A stretch of 64,000 bases of DNA, taken from Rhododendron vialii (taxonomy: Eukaryota; Streptophyta; Magnoliopsida; Ericales; Ericaceae). The position numbers and the translations under genes are program-made. Location: positions 36,157,501 to 36,221,500 of the forward strand of contig NC_080559.1 of the NCBI RefSeq assembly GCF_030253575.1, written 5' to 3'. Shown one piece after another: positions 41,611 to 55,151 of the stretch (within the stretch, counting starts at the first letter, position 1; each line of letters begins with the position of its first letter). The notes beneath the pieces are model-generated. The model was given only the letters and a program-made list of their open reading frames with translations, made no database searches and was not told the DNA's origin.

Positions 41611-44227
41611 GTTTTGAAAAAAATAGTATAAAGTATATAGCTCTATTATATAAAAACGTAGCCATCAAGCATTAGCCACACAATCACAACAATCAATACT
41701 ATTCAAAGCATTCATGTTGTTGTGCTTAGTGTTTTAATCATGCGATCCAATTTGTTTGTATGTCAGAGTTTGAAAGCTCTTTCATTGGGATGCTAATTCA
41801 TTATTTGATTGAATTTTTTTTTACGTCCGATTAAGTATGTAGTAATAAATATTTTACTTGATTCTTGGCATGAATGATCTAATCCCTCCCACATAAAAGT
41901 TAGATGGTTTCGATTTTTAAAAAATAGCTTAGGCGGCCCTCAAGTGGTGCATTATAGGACTTTAATGCCTTTGGAAGCACCGAATGTGTTCCAACCATGT
42001 GGTTTCTAACATTCGATTATCACCTATTCAGGTGAGAATGATAAAATCGTTAAATCGTAACAGTTTAGATCAAACATTCAAAAAAATGAGTCTGCAGCTA
42101 CCTTTGAAATCTATACATTGAACTCACTTAGTTCTAAACCAAGGTATTCTCCTATAGTCTAATGTACGCTAGTGTGAGCTCCGCGCTCGGCGCACTCGAA
42201 GAGTCACCACCCGAATTTTTGACATGGATGATCCGAGAAATCGAGAGTTTGTTTGAGAGAAAAAGGCTTTTGATCAAGCGAAATCGTTGAGATTTTGGAT
42301 TCGGGAGCCACGTTACGAGCGGGGGAAGGTTTTGTTGAAAAAACACCCCGCTCGCCCGGTAAAGACCGGTCTCTACTAAGCATTTTAAATGGGGGATTTA
42401 ATATCATTTGAAAAACTTAACTTTGATTAAAACATGTACGGGAAAGTGACATGGGGTTTAATATAACATATTGGTGTGCTTGTGGTGCGAACTGTACAGT
42501 ATGAAATGGATGAGCAATGTACAGAAAGTGAAATAACATCATTACAACAGTCTGCCAATATCATGTGAAATGCCGCACGACGACTTGGATACATCGCACG
42601 GTGTGACTAAAACACCGTGCAATGTACCTGTCTACACATTTCAGAATCAGTTTGCTTTTACATGACAAAACAAATCATAGATCCGCAAAATAGTTTGTTA
42701 TATTTTTCGAATCTCTGAAAAAAGATTTACGAGACCATTTTGTTCATCTTATCATGTAAAACAATGTTAAAAGCTTTTTGAAATGTTGAAAGATTTAATA
42801 AAGTCAAAAAGATGACTTTTAAAGCGAAACTTGACTCTGGAATGTACTCGTATGATCTATAAACAACATTAGCTGAAGTAGGAAAAGAATAAGAAAATAA
42901 AGTAATAATGAACAGTACTAAAAATAACGCGCAGTGCAATACGCTATGCTGTGCGATGTTCTAAAGCACCGCACGATTTAGCGTATCCAGTGCAAAAATT
43001 ATTTTTTTTTGTGCTTTTTGAATATAAAGCTCGTTCGAGGCCCAAACCCAGTATAGAAGGACTAGGAAGGGCCCCAGTGAGCTCCCCTCAAGGCCAAAAT
43101 GTGGTTTAGCCAAAGGAATTTATTTATACCTTTTGATCGAGGCTTGAATGTGCTTGAAAGTGGAAGAGTGGAGGTTGATTTGAACTGACTTTTGAGAGAC
43201 TTGTGAGCAAATGAGTGTGGAGAGAGAAAAAGAGAAAAATCAGTTTGAGATTGATTTTGTAATAGCCCAGCTTGTGGGTCGATGTAGAGAGAGAAAAAGA
43301 TGTACGTGAGTGTAATGGGTATAAGGGGTTGTAAAGAGAGAATCAATGGGGGGTGTATTAATAGGCAAGAGGGCCAAGGATGATCAATACAAAGAGGGAG
43401 GCGACTTCTAGGCCGAATAAAATTTATTCTCTACACTTGCAGGCGTGACCGACAACTTTCTGCAACTATTAGAACTTTTTCCGAAACGCCATGCGATATA
43501 ATCAGAAATGCCATGCTGTATATTGAAATCTTGTGCGGCGGAGTAATTTTTTAAAATGCCGCGCGGCGTTTCTGAAATGCCGCGCAGTATGTTGAGATGA
43601 CACATCACATTGAACTTTGCGGAGGCGCCTCGGATACTCCTAGACTTGGACTTGGGCACAGTTTATAGCGTTGGAAAACTTGTCGAGTCCTCTTTCTAAC
43701 CCAATTGGTTTCACTCAAAGACTTTTTATACATTGAAACGTGTGACCATTTTACCATCAGTGTGTCATGGAAAAAGTTATTTTCCACAAAGAAAATGCAT
43801 TTTTCTCTTTGCAATTGAACCGGGGCCACCCTACATGTTTAGAAAAGGGCTTTTCTTGAGGTTTAGAGAAGGAGTAGCAAATGAGCAACAATCGAAGCCT
43901 TGAAGGTATATTTTTCCCTTATTTCATCATTGGAGAACTTAAAGATTATTCAAAGGCCCAAATTGGGGGTGTCTATAGCTAGTCACACGATCACAAAATA
44001 ATTATGACGATCCATACCATTCATTTTGTTATTCTTGATGTTTTAATCACTCTCACCAATTTTTGGGTCTATTGTGTTTTAAAAGCTCCTTCGTCGGGAC
44101 GTAAATTAATTATTATGAAATTTTTTGTTATGTACGATCAAGTACATAACGACAAGAAATTTAATTCATTCTTGGCATGAATGATATAATCCCTCCAATA
44201 TAAAATCTAGATGATTCCGATTTTTCA
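41611..44227. other. decayed LTR-type sequence, no gene
   Basis: Segments at about 41650-41925 and 43960-44225 are diverged direct copies (shared CTTGGCATGAATGAT(C/A)TAATCCCTCC), so they may be old terminal repeats. Between them, 42250-42395 has a leader-like GGATTCGGGAGCCACGTTACG...CGGTCTCTACT block, often seen in gypsy-type LTR elements. 43340-43365 has a minus-strand TATTAATACA promoter-like word, and 42560-43610 is sprinkled with GCCGCGCGGC / GCACGGTGTG words. No open frame with a domain was found. Confidence 0.4.
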
Positions 44228-44627
44228 AGTGCCATTTACTATCGGCGTGCTTTTTGCCAGTTGCAACTTAATGACTCGAATTTTAAGCATTGTCCTTCTC
44301 AAGGGGAATGGGGTAGAGTAGAAAAGATTTGTCAGTTCTTGAAAGTATTCTATGATGCTACTTGCATTTTCTCGAGTTCGAAATATCTTACATCAAATTT
44401 GTATTTTCTAAAGGTTTGTGCAATTCAATTTCTCTTGAATAAGGAGATGAACAATACTGATCCTTTCAGGAGAAAGATGGACACTCAAATGATGAAGTTT
44501 GACAAGTATTGGTTGGAGCATTCTGTGATCTTAGCAATTGCGGTTATATTTTATCCTCGTTTTAAGTTTCAGTTGGTGGAGTATTCTTATGGAAAGCTTT
44601 ATGGTGAGTCATCTAGTGAGGTATTCT
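44228..44627 (+). pseudogene. hAT transposase fragment (RICESLEEPER/DAYSLEEPER type)
   Basis: An open frame from about 44228 matches the central part of plant hAT transposases: HCPSQGEWGRVEKICQFLKV, FYDATCIFSSSKYLTSNLYF, KFDKYWLEHS, ILAIAVIFYPRFKFQLVEY. This is the RNase-H-fold region after the BED finger; the N-terminal finger and the C-terminal dimerisation domain are missing. The frame ends abruptly at KLYGESSSE, where the tandem array begins, so the gene was truncated at the array's left border. Confidence 0.85.
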
Positions 44628-45804
44628 CGCATGTCCCTCACTTTAAATCGAATGAAAACCCATTATGTATCAATAGAAAGAGTTTTTGAGGTACAAAGAG
44701 ATGATGGAATCCAACCATAAAAAAAAAAAAAAATCAAGTTTCGCTTAAGAAAATTGGGTAGAAAGAAGACCACTACAAAAATCGTCAAGGCCACCAAGAC
44801 TAAAACACGTTCTAGGTTCCATTCGATGATCAAATCCCAAGTTTGTACGTATTTCTTCATTGCTTAAGTGTTTCAAAATTTTCATGGAGCGTCTACATTT
44901 CATCGAAGCATAGGAGAAATCGTTTCAAAGAGTTTTTAAGTTGTGTTGGTAGTCGTAACTTCCAAAATTTGGCTTCGAAACAACATAAGCCCCGCTTTTG
45001 GCGAATGATGAAACAGTTTTTCCCACAGTTCGATGAAGTGCAAATTATTTATAAACTCTTTAAAATTCACTAAACCAACAAAGAAATAACTACGAACTAA
45101 GGATTTGATCACCGAATCAAACTTAGAACATGTTTTAGCCTTAGTCGCCTTGATGATTTTTGTAGTTGTTTATTTCTACCCAATTTTCATGAACGTAATT
45201 CAAATATTTTTATGGTGGAATTGGACCGTCTCTTATTACTTTAAGAACTCTAATTATTTATATATAATGGGATTGATTCGAATAAAATGAGGGACATATG
45301 AGCGTTTTTCGAAATGGATTATTTTTTTGAACCATTGTGGGTAAAATAGTCATATTTCTTGATATCCAAATGATTTTTTTAACCAAACTGCTCGGGTTAG
45401 AAAGAAAATTGAACAATCTTTTAAATGGTTCAAACGATGTGCAAATCGGAGTTCGGAAGTGTCCAGGGCACACACACGATAGAATTCAGAGAAAATTTCA
45501 CTCTATATAAATTACGTATATAAAGTTACAAAAAACTTTGCGGGTACCAAAACCGGCTTACCAACGGGAGCCACACCGGCTCCCCACTCTACCTCACCCT
45601 CTCAGCTCTCACATTGCTACACCACCACCCCTAACTCTAGACAATATCAGATTATATAGAAAACAAGGGGAGCTTTGTCCAACGCCAAATAAGGATATAG
45701 CAAACAAAATAACCAAGGCTCCTCTTCAATGCACTGTAATCTGATCTTTACAGGCTCCAGCTGCAACTGAATTCCAAAGCTTTCAGAAAGCCTTTTTTCG
45801 TGAG
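44628..45804 (-). repeat. inverted first part of the array
   Basis: This segment is the reverse complement of about 46812-47990 (for example GGGTACCAAAACCGG at 45541 against CCGATTTTGGTACCC at 47050, and the 44630 block against 47985). It forms a long inverted repeat with about 1 kb between arms. Confidence 0.85.
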
Positions 45805-45977
45805 CCACTGAGGGTAAAATGGTCACATCTCTTGATATACCAAAGAGATTTTATCCGAACTGGATGGGTTAGAAAGAAAATTGAACAAGCTTTTCAACTG
45901 TTCAAACCACGCGCAGATTGGAGTTCGGGAGTGTCCAGGGAAACCCTTCAAAGTTTGACGTCTTTTGAAGCATTATT

Positions 45978-48171
45978 GCGCCTAAGGCGCAATTTTATGC
46001 GCCCAGGCGCACTTCAAATGCGCCCCAGGCGCATCCCACAATCCAAAACAAGTCAAACTTTGAGAACTTGATACACACACTCCCGAAATCCGATTTGCGT
46101 GTGATTTGAACTGTTGGTAAGCTTGTTCAATTTGCTTTCTAACCCAAGTAGTTTGGATAAAAAAAAAAATCATTTGTATATCAAGAGATGTGACCATATT
46201 ACCCTCATTGGGTCGAAAAAAATTTCTTTCGGTAAAATGCTCATATGTCCCTCATTTGAAATCGGATCAAGACGCATTATATATCAATAATTAGAGTTTT
46301 TAAATTACTAAGAGATGATGGAATACAATCATGAAAAAATTCAAGTTTCCTTTACTTTGTGGGTTTCAAACAACAGAGTAAGCTAGATAGGTACGTAATT
46401 CATGTTCAACACAATGATAATGAGAACCAAAACACAACCACATCTAACAAGTCTATCTCGAGCAAGTTGTGAACATTGGCCATTCACAGAAGGAGTCAAC
46501 GAAAGGGTAGCATAGTGCACAAGTCCCCTGCCACTGTGGATTCTGGGTCACCAATGCAGCATCGCTGTATTATCCCAGTGTGCATAGAGGCCGTTAATCT
46601 AAGAACAATAAGCATCTAGCTTTGACATATGATCGAGGTTTGTTTGTTTATTCCACGAATAAATATCCATCTCTCTAACATATCCACGTCTGTCCGTCCA
46701 TCTTGTTGAATTCTACCCAAGTGGAATGAGTTGCGAGTGTAGGGGATAAATAACCAGGTGTCGGTTGACACATTTTCAACTTATCAGATTGTTAAGGATT
46801 GGCTCACGAAAAAGGCTTTCTGAAAGCTGTGGAATTCAGTTGCAGTTGGAGCCTGTAAAGATCAGATTGTAGTGCATTGAAGAGGAGCCTTGGTTATTTT
46901 GTTTGCCATATCCTTATTTGGCATTGGACAAAGCTCCCCTTGTTTTCTATATAATCTGATATTGTCTTGAGTTAGGAGTGGTGGTGTAGCAATGTGAGAG
47001 CTGAGAGGGTGAGGTAGCGTGGGGAGTCGTTGTGGCTCCCGTTGGTGAGCCGATTTTGGTACCCGCAAAGTTTTTTGTAACTTTGTATACGTAATTTATA
47101 TAGAGTGAAATTTTCTGTGAATTCTATCGTGTGTGTACCCTGGACACTCCCGAACTCCGATTTACACATTGTTTGAACCATTTAAAAGATTGTACAAATT
47201 TCTTTCTAATCCAAGTAGTTTGGTTAAAAAAAATCATTTGGATATCAAGAAATATGACTATTTTACCATCAATGGTTAAAAAAAATAATCCATTTCGAAA
47301 AACGCTCATATTTCCCTCATTTTTAATCGAATCAATCCCATTATATATAAGTAATTAGAGTTGTTAAAGTAATAAAAGACGGTCCAATCCAACCATAAAA
47401 ATATTTAAATTCCGTTCTTGAAAATTGGGTAGAAATAAACAACTTCAAAAATCGTCAAGGCGACTAAAGCTAAAACATGTTCTAAGTTTTATTCGGAGAT
47501 CAAATTCTTAGTTCGTAGGTATATCTTCGTTGGTTAAGTGAATTTCAAAGAGTTTATAAATAATTTGCACTTCATCGAACCGTGGGAAAAACTGTTTCGT
47601 CATTCGCCAAAAGCGGGGCTTATGTAGTTTCGAAGCCAAATTTTGGAAGTTACGACTACAAAAACAACGTAAAAACTTTTTGAAACGATTTCTCCCATGC
47701 TTCGATGAAATGTGGACGCTCCATGAAAATTTTGAAACAGTTAAGCAATGAAGAAATACGTACGAACTTGGGATTTAATCCTCGAGTGGAATCCAGAACG
47801 TGTTTTAGTCTTGGTGGCTTCGACGATTTTTGTAGTGGTCTTCTTTCTACCCAATTTTCTTAAGCGAAACTTGATTTTTTTTATATTTTTTATTGTTGGA
47901 TTCCATCATCTCTTTGTACCTCAAAAACTCTTTCTATTGATACAAAATGGGTTTTGATCCGATTTAAAATGAGGGACATTCAAGCGTTTTACCGAAATGA
48001 ATTATTTTTTTGAACCACTTAGGGTAAAATGGTCACATCTCTTGATATACCAAAGAGATTTTATCAAAAGTGGTTGGGTTAGAAAGAAAATTGAACAAGC
48101 TTTTGAACGGTTCAAACCACGCACAAATTGGAGTTCGGGAGTGTCCAGGGCACGTCTTTTGAATCATTATT
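45978..48171 (+). repeat. array monomer 1
   Basis: 2194 bases from one GCGCCTAAGGCGC marker to the next; the linker has all three GCGCC palindromes. Confidence 0.9.
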
Positions 48172-50357
48172 GCGCCTAAGGCGCAATTCCATGCGCCCAG
48201 GCGCATCCCACAATCCAAAACAAGTCAAACTTTGAGAGCATGATACACACACTCCCAAAATCCGATTTGCGTGTGGTTTAAACCGTTCGAAAGCTTGTTC
48301 AATTTGCTTTAAAACCCAAAGAGTTTGGATAAAAAAAATCATTCATACATCAAGAGATGTGACCATTTTACCCTCAGTGGGTTGAAAAAAATTTATTTCG
48401 GTAAAACGCTCATATGTCCCTCATTTTAAATCAGATCAAGACCCATTATATATCAATAATTAGTGTTTTTAAAGTACTAAGAGATGATGGAATACAGTCA
48501 TGAAAAAATTCTAGTTTCGTTTACTTTGTTGGTTTCAAACAACAGAGTAAGCCAGATAGGTACGTAATTCATGTTCAACTCCATCTCCATGATATTGACA
48601 ACCAAAACACAACCACATCTAGCAAGTTTATCTCGAGCAAGTCGTGAACGTTGGCCATTCACAGAAGGAGTCAACAAAAGGGCAGCATAGTGCACAAGCC
48701 CCCTGCCACTGTGGATTCTGGGTCACCAATGTAGCATTGCTGCATTATCCCAATGTGCAAAGAGGCCGTTAATCTAAGCACAATAAGCATCGAGCTTCGA
48801 CATATGATCGAGGTTTGTTTGTTTATTCCATGAATAAATATCCATCTCTCTCTACATATCCACGTCTGTCCGTCCATCTTGTTGAATTCTACCCAAGTGG
48901 AATGAGTTGCGAATGTAGGGGAAAAATCACCGGGTGTCGGAGGACACATTTTCAACCTATTAGATTGTTAAGGATTGGCTCACGAAAAAAGCCTTTCTGA
49001 AAGCTATGGAATTCAGTTGCAGCTGGAGCCTGTAAAGATCAGATTGCAGTGCATTGAAGAGGAGCTTTGGTTATTTTGTTTGCCATATCCTTATTTGGCG
49101 TTGGACAAAGCACCCCTTATTTTCTTTATAATCTGATATTGTCTTTAGTTAGGGGTGGTGTTGTAGCAATGTGATGGCTGAGAGGGTGAGGTAGAGTGGG
49201 GAGCCGGTGTGGCTCCCGTTGGTGAGCCGGTTTTGGTACCCGCAGAGTTTTTTGTAACTTTGTATACGTAATTTATATAGAGTGAAATTTTCTCTGAATT
49301 CTATCGTGTGTGTGCGCTGGACACTCCCAAACTCCGATTTGCACATCGTTTGAACCATTTAAAAGATTGTTCAATTTTCTTTCTAACCCGAGCAGTTAGG
49401 TTAAAAAAATCATTTGTATATCAAGAAATATGACAATTTTACCCTCAATGGTTCAAAAAAATAATCCATTTCGAAAAACGCTCATATGTCCCTCATTTTT
49501 AATCGAATCAATGCCATTATATATAAATAATTAGAGTTCTTAAAGTAATAAGAGACGGTCCAATCCCACCATAAAAATATTTAAATTCCGTTCACGAAAA
49601 TTGGGTACAAATAAACAACTACAAAAGTCGTCAAGGCGACTAAGGCCAAAACACGTTCTAAGTTTGATTCGGAGATCAAATCCTTAGTTCGTAGGTATTT
49701 CTTCGTTGGTTAAGTGAATTTCAAAGAGTTTATAAATAAATTGCACTTAATCGAACCGTGGGAAAAACTGTTTCGTCATTTTCCGAAAGCAGAGCTTATG
49801 TAGTTTCAAAGCCAAATTTTGAAAGTTACGACTACAAACACAACGTAAAATCTCTTTGAAATGATTTCTCCTATGCTTCGATGAAATGTAGATGCTCCAT
49901 GAAAATTTTGAAACACTTAAGCAATGAAGAAATACGTACGAACTTGGGATTTAATCCTCCAGTAGAACCTAGAACGTGTCTTAGTCGTGGTGGCTTTGAC
50001 GATTTTTGTAGTGGTCTTCTTTCTACCCAATTTTCTTAAGCGAAACTTGATTTTTTTTTTAATGGTTGCTTTCCATCATCTCTTTGTACCTCAAAAACTC
50101 TTTCTATTGATACATAATGGGTTTTGATCCGATTTAAAGTGAGGGACATACGAGCGTTTTACCGAAATGAATTATTTTTTTGAACCACTGAGGGTAAAAT
50201 GGTCACATCTCTTGATATACAAAGGAGATTTTATCTGAACTGGTTGGGTTAGAAAGAAATTTGAACAAGCTTTTCAACGGTTTAAACCACGCACAAATTG
50301 GAGTTCGGGAGTGTCCAGGGCAACCTTTCAAAGTTTGACGTCTTTTGAAGCATTATT
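48172..50357 (+). repeat. array monomer 2
   Basis: 2186 bases. Its linker has lost the third palindrome (ACTTAAAATGCGCCCCAGGCGC) and about 16 bases before the marker. Confidence 0.9.
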
Positions 50358-52543
50358 GCGCCTAAGGCGCAATTCCATGCGCCCAGGCGCACTTAAAATG
50401 CGCCCCAGGCGCATCCCACAATCTAAAACAAGTCAAACTTTGAGAGCTTGATACACACACTCCCGAAATCCTGTTTGCGTGTGGTTTGAACCGTTGGAAA
50501 GCTTGTTCAATTTGCTTTCTAACCCAAGTAGTTTGGATAAAAAAAAAAACATTCGTATATCAAGAGATGTGACCATTTTACACTTAGTGGGTCGAAAAAA
50601 AATTATTTCAATAAACGCTCATATGTCCCTCATTTTAAATCGGATCAAGACCCATTATATATCAATAATTAGTGTTTTTAAAGTACTAAGAGATGATGGA
50701 ATACAATCATGAAAAACTTCAAGTTTCGTTTACTTTGTGGGTTTCAAACAACAGAGTAAGCTAGATAGGTACGTAATTCATGTTAAACTCCATGATAATG
50801 AGAACCCAAACACAACCACATCCATCAAGTCTATCTCGAGCAAGTCGTGAATGTTGGCCATTCAAAGAAGGAGTAAACGAAAGGGCAGCATAGGGCACAA
50901 GTCCCCTGCCACTGTGGATTCTGGGTCACCAATGCAGCATCGCTGCATTATCCCAGTGTGCAGAGAGGCCGTTAATCTAAGCACAATAAGCATCGAGCTT
51001 CGACATATGATCGAGGTTTGTTTGTTTATTCCATGAATAACTATCCATCTCTCTCAACATATCCACGTCTGTCTGTCCATCTTGTTGAATTCTACCCAAG
51101 TGGAATGAGTTGCGAGTGTAGGGGAAAAATCACCGGGTGTCGGAGGACAAATTTTCAACCTATCAGATTGTTAAGGATTGGCTCACGAAAAAAGGCTTTC
51201 CGAAACCTGTGGAATTCAGTTGCAGGTGGAGCCTGTAAAGATCAGATAGCTTTGCATTGAAGAGGAGCCTTGGTTATTTTTTTAGTCATATCCTTATTTG
51301 GCGTTGGACAATGCTCCACTTGTTTTCTATATAATCTGACATTGTCTAGAGTTAGGAGTGGTGGTGTAGCAATGTGAGAGCTGAGACAGTGAGGTAGAGT
51401 GGGGAGCCGGTGTGGCTCCCGTTGGTGAGCCAGTTTTGGTACCCGCAGAGTTTTTTGTAACTTTGTAAACGTAATTTATATGGAGTGAAATTTTCTTTGC
51501 ATTCTATCGTGTGTGTGCCCTGGACACTATCGAACTCTGATTTGCACATCGTTTGCACCATTTAAAAGATTGTTCAATTTTCTTTCTAACCCAAGCAGTT
51601 AGGTTAAAAAAATCATTTGTATATCAAGAAATATGACTATTTTACCCTCAATGGTTCAAAAAAATAATCCATTTCGAAAAACGCTCATCTATCCCTCATT
51701 TTTAAATGAATCAATCCCATTATATATAAATAATTAGAGTTCTTAAAGTAATAAGAGACGGTCCAATCCAACCATAAAAATATTTAAATTCCGTTCGTGA
51801 AAATTGGGTAGAAATAAACAGCTACAAAAATAGTCAAGGCGACTAAGGCTAAAACATGTTCTAAGTTTGATTTGGTGATCAAATCCTTAGTTCGGAGATA
51901 TTTCTTCTTTGGTTAAGTGAATTTCAAAAAGTTTATAAATAATTTGCACTTCATCGAACCGTCGGAAAAACTGTTTCGTCATTCGCCAAAAGCGGGGCTT
52001 ATGTAGATTCGAAGACAAATTTTGGAAGTTACGACTACCAACACAATGTAAAAACTCTATGAAACGATTTCTCCTATGCTTCGATGAAATGTTGATGCTC
52101 CATGAATGGAACCAGGAACGAACTTGGGATTTGATCATCGAATGGAACGTAGAACGTGTTTTAGTCTTGGTGGCCTTGACGATTTTTGTAGTGGTCTTCT
52201 TTCTACCCAATTTTCTAAAGCGAAGCTTGATTTTTTTGTTTTTTTTTATGGTTGGATTCCATCATCTCTTTGTACCTCAAAAACTCTTTCTATTGATACA
52301 TAATGGGTTTTTATCCAATTTAAAGTGAGGGACATACGAGCGTTTTACCGAAATGAATTGTTTTTTTGAACCACTGAGGGTAAAATGGTCACATCTCTTG
52401 ATATACCAAAGAGATTTTATCCGAACTGGTTGGGTTAGAAAGAAAATTGAATAAGATTTTCAACGGTTCAAACCATGCGCAAATTGGAGTTCGGAAGTGT
52501 CCAGGGCAACCCTTCAAAGTTTGACGTCTTTTGAAGCATTATT
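50358..52543 (+). repeat. array monomer 3
   Basis: 2186 bases; linker complete. Confidence 0.9.
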
Positions 52544-54756
52544 GCGCCTAAGGCGCAATTCCATGCGCCCAGGCGCACTTAAAATGCGCCCCAGGCGCAT
52601 CCCACAATCCAAAACAAGTCAAACTTTGAGAGCTTGATACACACACTCCCGAAATCCGATTTGCGTGTGGTTTGAACCGTTGGAAAGCGTGTTCAATTTG
52701 CTTTCTAACCCAAGTATTTTTGATAAAAAAAAAAAATCATTCATATATCAAGAGATGTGACCATTTTACCCTCAGTGGGTTGAAAAAAATTTATTTCGGT
52801 AAAACGCTCATATGTCCCCCATTTTAAATCGAATCAAGACCCATTATATATCAATAATTAGTGTTTTTAAAGTACTAAGAGATGATAGAATACAATCATG
52901 AAAAAGTTCCAGTTTTGTTTACTTTGTTGGTTTCAAACAACAGAGTAAGCTAGACAGGTACGTAATTCATGTTCAGCTCCATGATAATGAGAACCAAAAC
53001 ACAACCACATCTAGCAAGTCTATCTCGAGCAAGTCGTGAACGTTGGCCATTCACTGAAGGAGTCAACGAAAGGGCAGCATAGTGCACAAGCCCCCTGCCA
53101 CTGTGGATTCTGGGTCACCAATGCAGCATCGCTGCATTATTCCACTGTGCAGAGAGGCCGTTAATCTAAGCACAAGAAGCATCGAGCTTCGACATATGAT
53201 CGAGGTTTGTTTGTTTATTCCATGAATAAATATCCATCTTTCTCAACATATCCACGTCTGTCTGTCCATCTTGTTGAATTCTACCCAAGTGGAATGAGTT
53301 GCGAGTGTAGGGGAAAAATCACCAGGTGTCGGAGGACACATGTTCAACCTATCAGATTGTTAAGTATTGGCTCATGAAAATAGGCTTTCTGAAAGCTGTG
53401 GAATTCAGTTGCAGCTGGAGCCTGTAAAGATCAGATTGCAGTGCATTGAAGAGGAGCCTTGGTTATTTTGTGTGCCATATCCTTATTTGGCGTCGGACAA
53501 AGCTCCTCTTGTTTTCTATATAATGTGATATTGTCTAGAGATAGGGGTGGTGGTGTAGCAATGTGACAGCTGAGAGGGTGAGGTAGAGTGGGGAGCCGGT
53601 GTGGCTCCCGTTGGTGAGCCGGTTTTGGTACCCGCAGAGTTTTTTGTAACTTTGTATACGTAATTTATATAGAGTGAAATTTTCTCTGAATTCTATCGTA
53701 TGTGCGTGCCTTGGACACTCTCCCGAACTCCGATTTGTACATCGTTTGAACCATTTAAAAGATTGTTCAATTTTCTTTCTAACCCGAGCAGTTAGGTTAA
53801 AAAAATCATTTGTATATCAAGAAATATGACTATTTTACCCTCAATGGTTCAAAAAAATAATCCATTTCAAAAAACGCTCATATGTCTCTTATTTTTAATC
53901 GAATCAATCCCATTATATATAAATAATTAGAGTTCTTAAAGTAATAAGAGACGCTCCAATCCAACCATAAAAATATTTAAATTCCGTTCGTGAAAATTGG
54001 GTAGAAATAAACAACTACAAAAATCGTCAAGGCGACTAAGGCTAAAACATGTTCTAAGTTTGATTCGGTGATCAAATCCTTAGTTCGTAGGTATTTCTTC
54101 GTTGGTTAAGTGAATTTCAAAGAGTTTCTAAATAATTTGCACTTCATCGAACCGTGTGAAAAACTGTTTCGTCATTCGCCGAAAGCGGGGCTTATGTAGT
54201 TTCGAAGCCAAATTTTGGAAGATATGACTACCAACACAACGTAAAAACTCTTAGAAACAATTTCTCCTATGCTTCGATGAAATGTAGATGCTCCATGAAA
54301 ATTTTGAAACACTTAAGCAATTAAGAAATACGTACGAACTTGGGATTTGATCATTGAATGGAACGTAGAACGTGTTTTAGTCTTGGTGGCCTTGACGATT
54401 TTTGTAGTGGTCTTCTTTCTACCCAATTTTCATAAGCGAAACTTGATATTTTTTTTTTTAATGGTTGGATTCCATCATCTCTTTGTACCTCAAAAATTCT
54501 TTCTATTGATACATAATGGGTTTTGATCCAATTTAAAGTGAGGGACATACAAGCGTTTTACCGAAATGAATTATTTTTTTGGACCACTAAGGGTAAAATT
54601 GTTACATCTCTTGATATAAAAAAGAGATTTTATCCGAACTGGTTGGGTTAGAAAGAAAATTGAACAAGCTTTTCAACAGTTCAAACCACGCGCAAATTGG
54701 AGTTCGGGAGTGCCCAGGGCAACCCTTTAAAGTTTGACGTCTTTTAAAGCATTATT
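52544..54756 (+). repeat. array monomer 4
   Basis: 2213 bases; linker complete. Confidence 0.9.
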
Positions 54757-55151
54757 GCGCCTAAGGCGCAATTCTATGCGTCCAGGCGCACTTTAAATGC
54801 GCCCCAGGCGCATCCCACAATCCAAAACAAGTCAAACTTTGAGAACTTGATACACACACTCCCGAAATCCGATTTGCATGTGGTTTGAACCGTTGGTAAG
54901 CTTGTTCAATTTGCTTTCTAACCCAAGTAGTTTGGATTAAAAAAAAAAAAATCATTCGTATATAAAGAGATGTGACCATTTTACCCTCAGTGGGTCAAAA
55001 AAAAATTATTTCGGTAAAATGCTCGTATGTCCCTCATTTTAAATTGGATCAAGACCTATTATATATCAATAATTAGTGTTTTTAAAGTACTAAGAGATGA
55101 TGGAATACAATCATGAAAAAATTCAAGTTTCGTTTACTTTGTGGGTTTCAA
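54757..55151 (+). repeat. array monomer 5, truncated
   Basis: Breaks at GTGGGTTTCAA, where the other monomers continue ACAACAGAGTAAGC. Confidence 0.9.

Larger units (their letters stand above)
44628..55151. repeat. tandem array of about 2.19-kb composite palindromic monomers
   Basis: The marker GCGCCTAAGGCGC occurs at 45978, 48172, 50358, 52544 and 54757 (spacings 2194, 2186, 2186 and 2213), with long matching sequence between copies. Each monomer contains a 0.5-kb AT-rich module present three times in alternating orientation, a linker of GCGCC palindromes, a segment with CCCCTGCCACTGTGGATTCTGG, and a copia-LTR-like module with GGGGAGCCGGTGTGGCTCCC. The first 1.18 kb (44628-45804) is in inverted orientation. 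The array stops inside a monomer at 55151. No credible gene is encoded; short open frames such as LVLVALTIFVVVFFLPNF recur only because they lie in the repeated palindrome arms. Confidence 0.92.

Noticed and set aside
47748..47957. Open frame encoding a strongly hydrophobic peptide (LVLVASTIFVVVFFLPNFLK), repeated in other monomers
   Set aside because: It lies in a palindrome arm of the tandem array, occurs in both orientations and has no start or codon conservation beyond the repeat itself.
48671..48955. Minus-strand frame of 94 codons in monomer 2 and antisense frames in monomers 1 and 3
   Set aside because: The frame is broken differently in each monomer and no domain is recognisable.
44628..55151. 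CRISPR array
   Set aside because: The repeat period is about 2.2 kb with no short direct repeats and unique spacers, and the DNA is from a plant nucleus.
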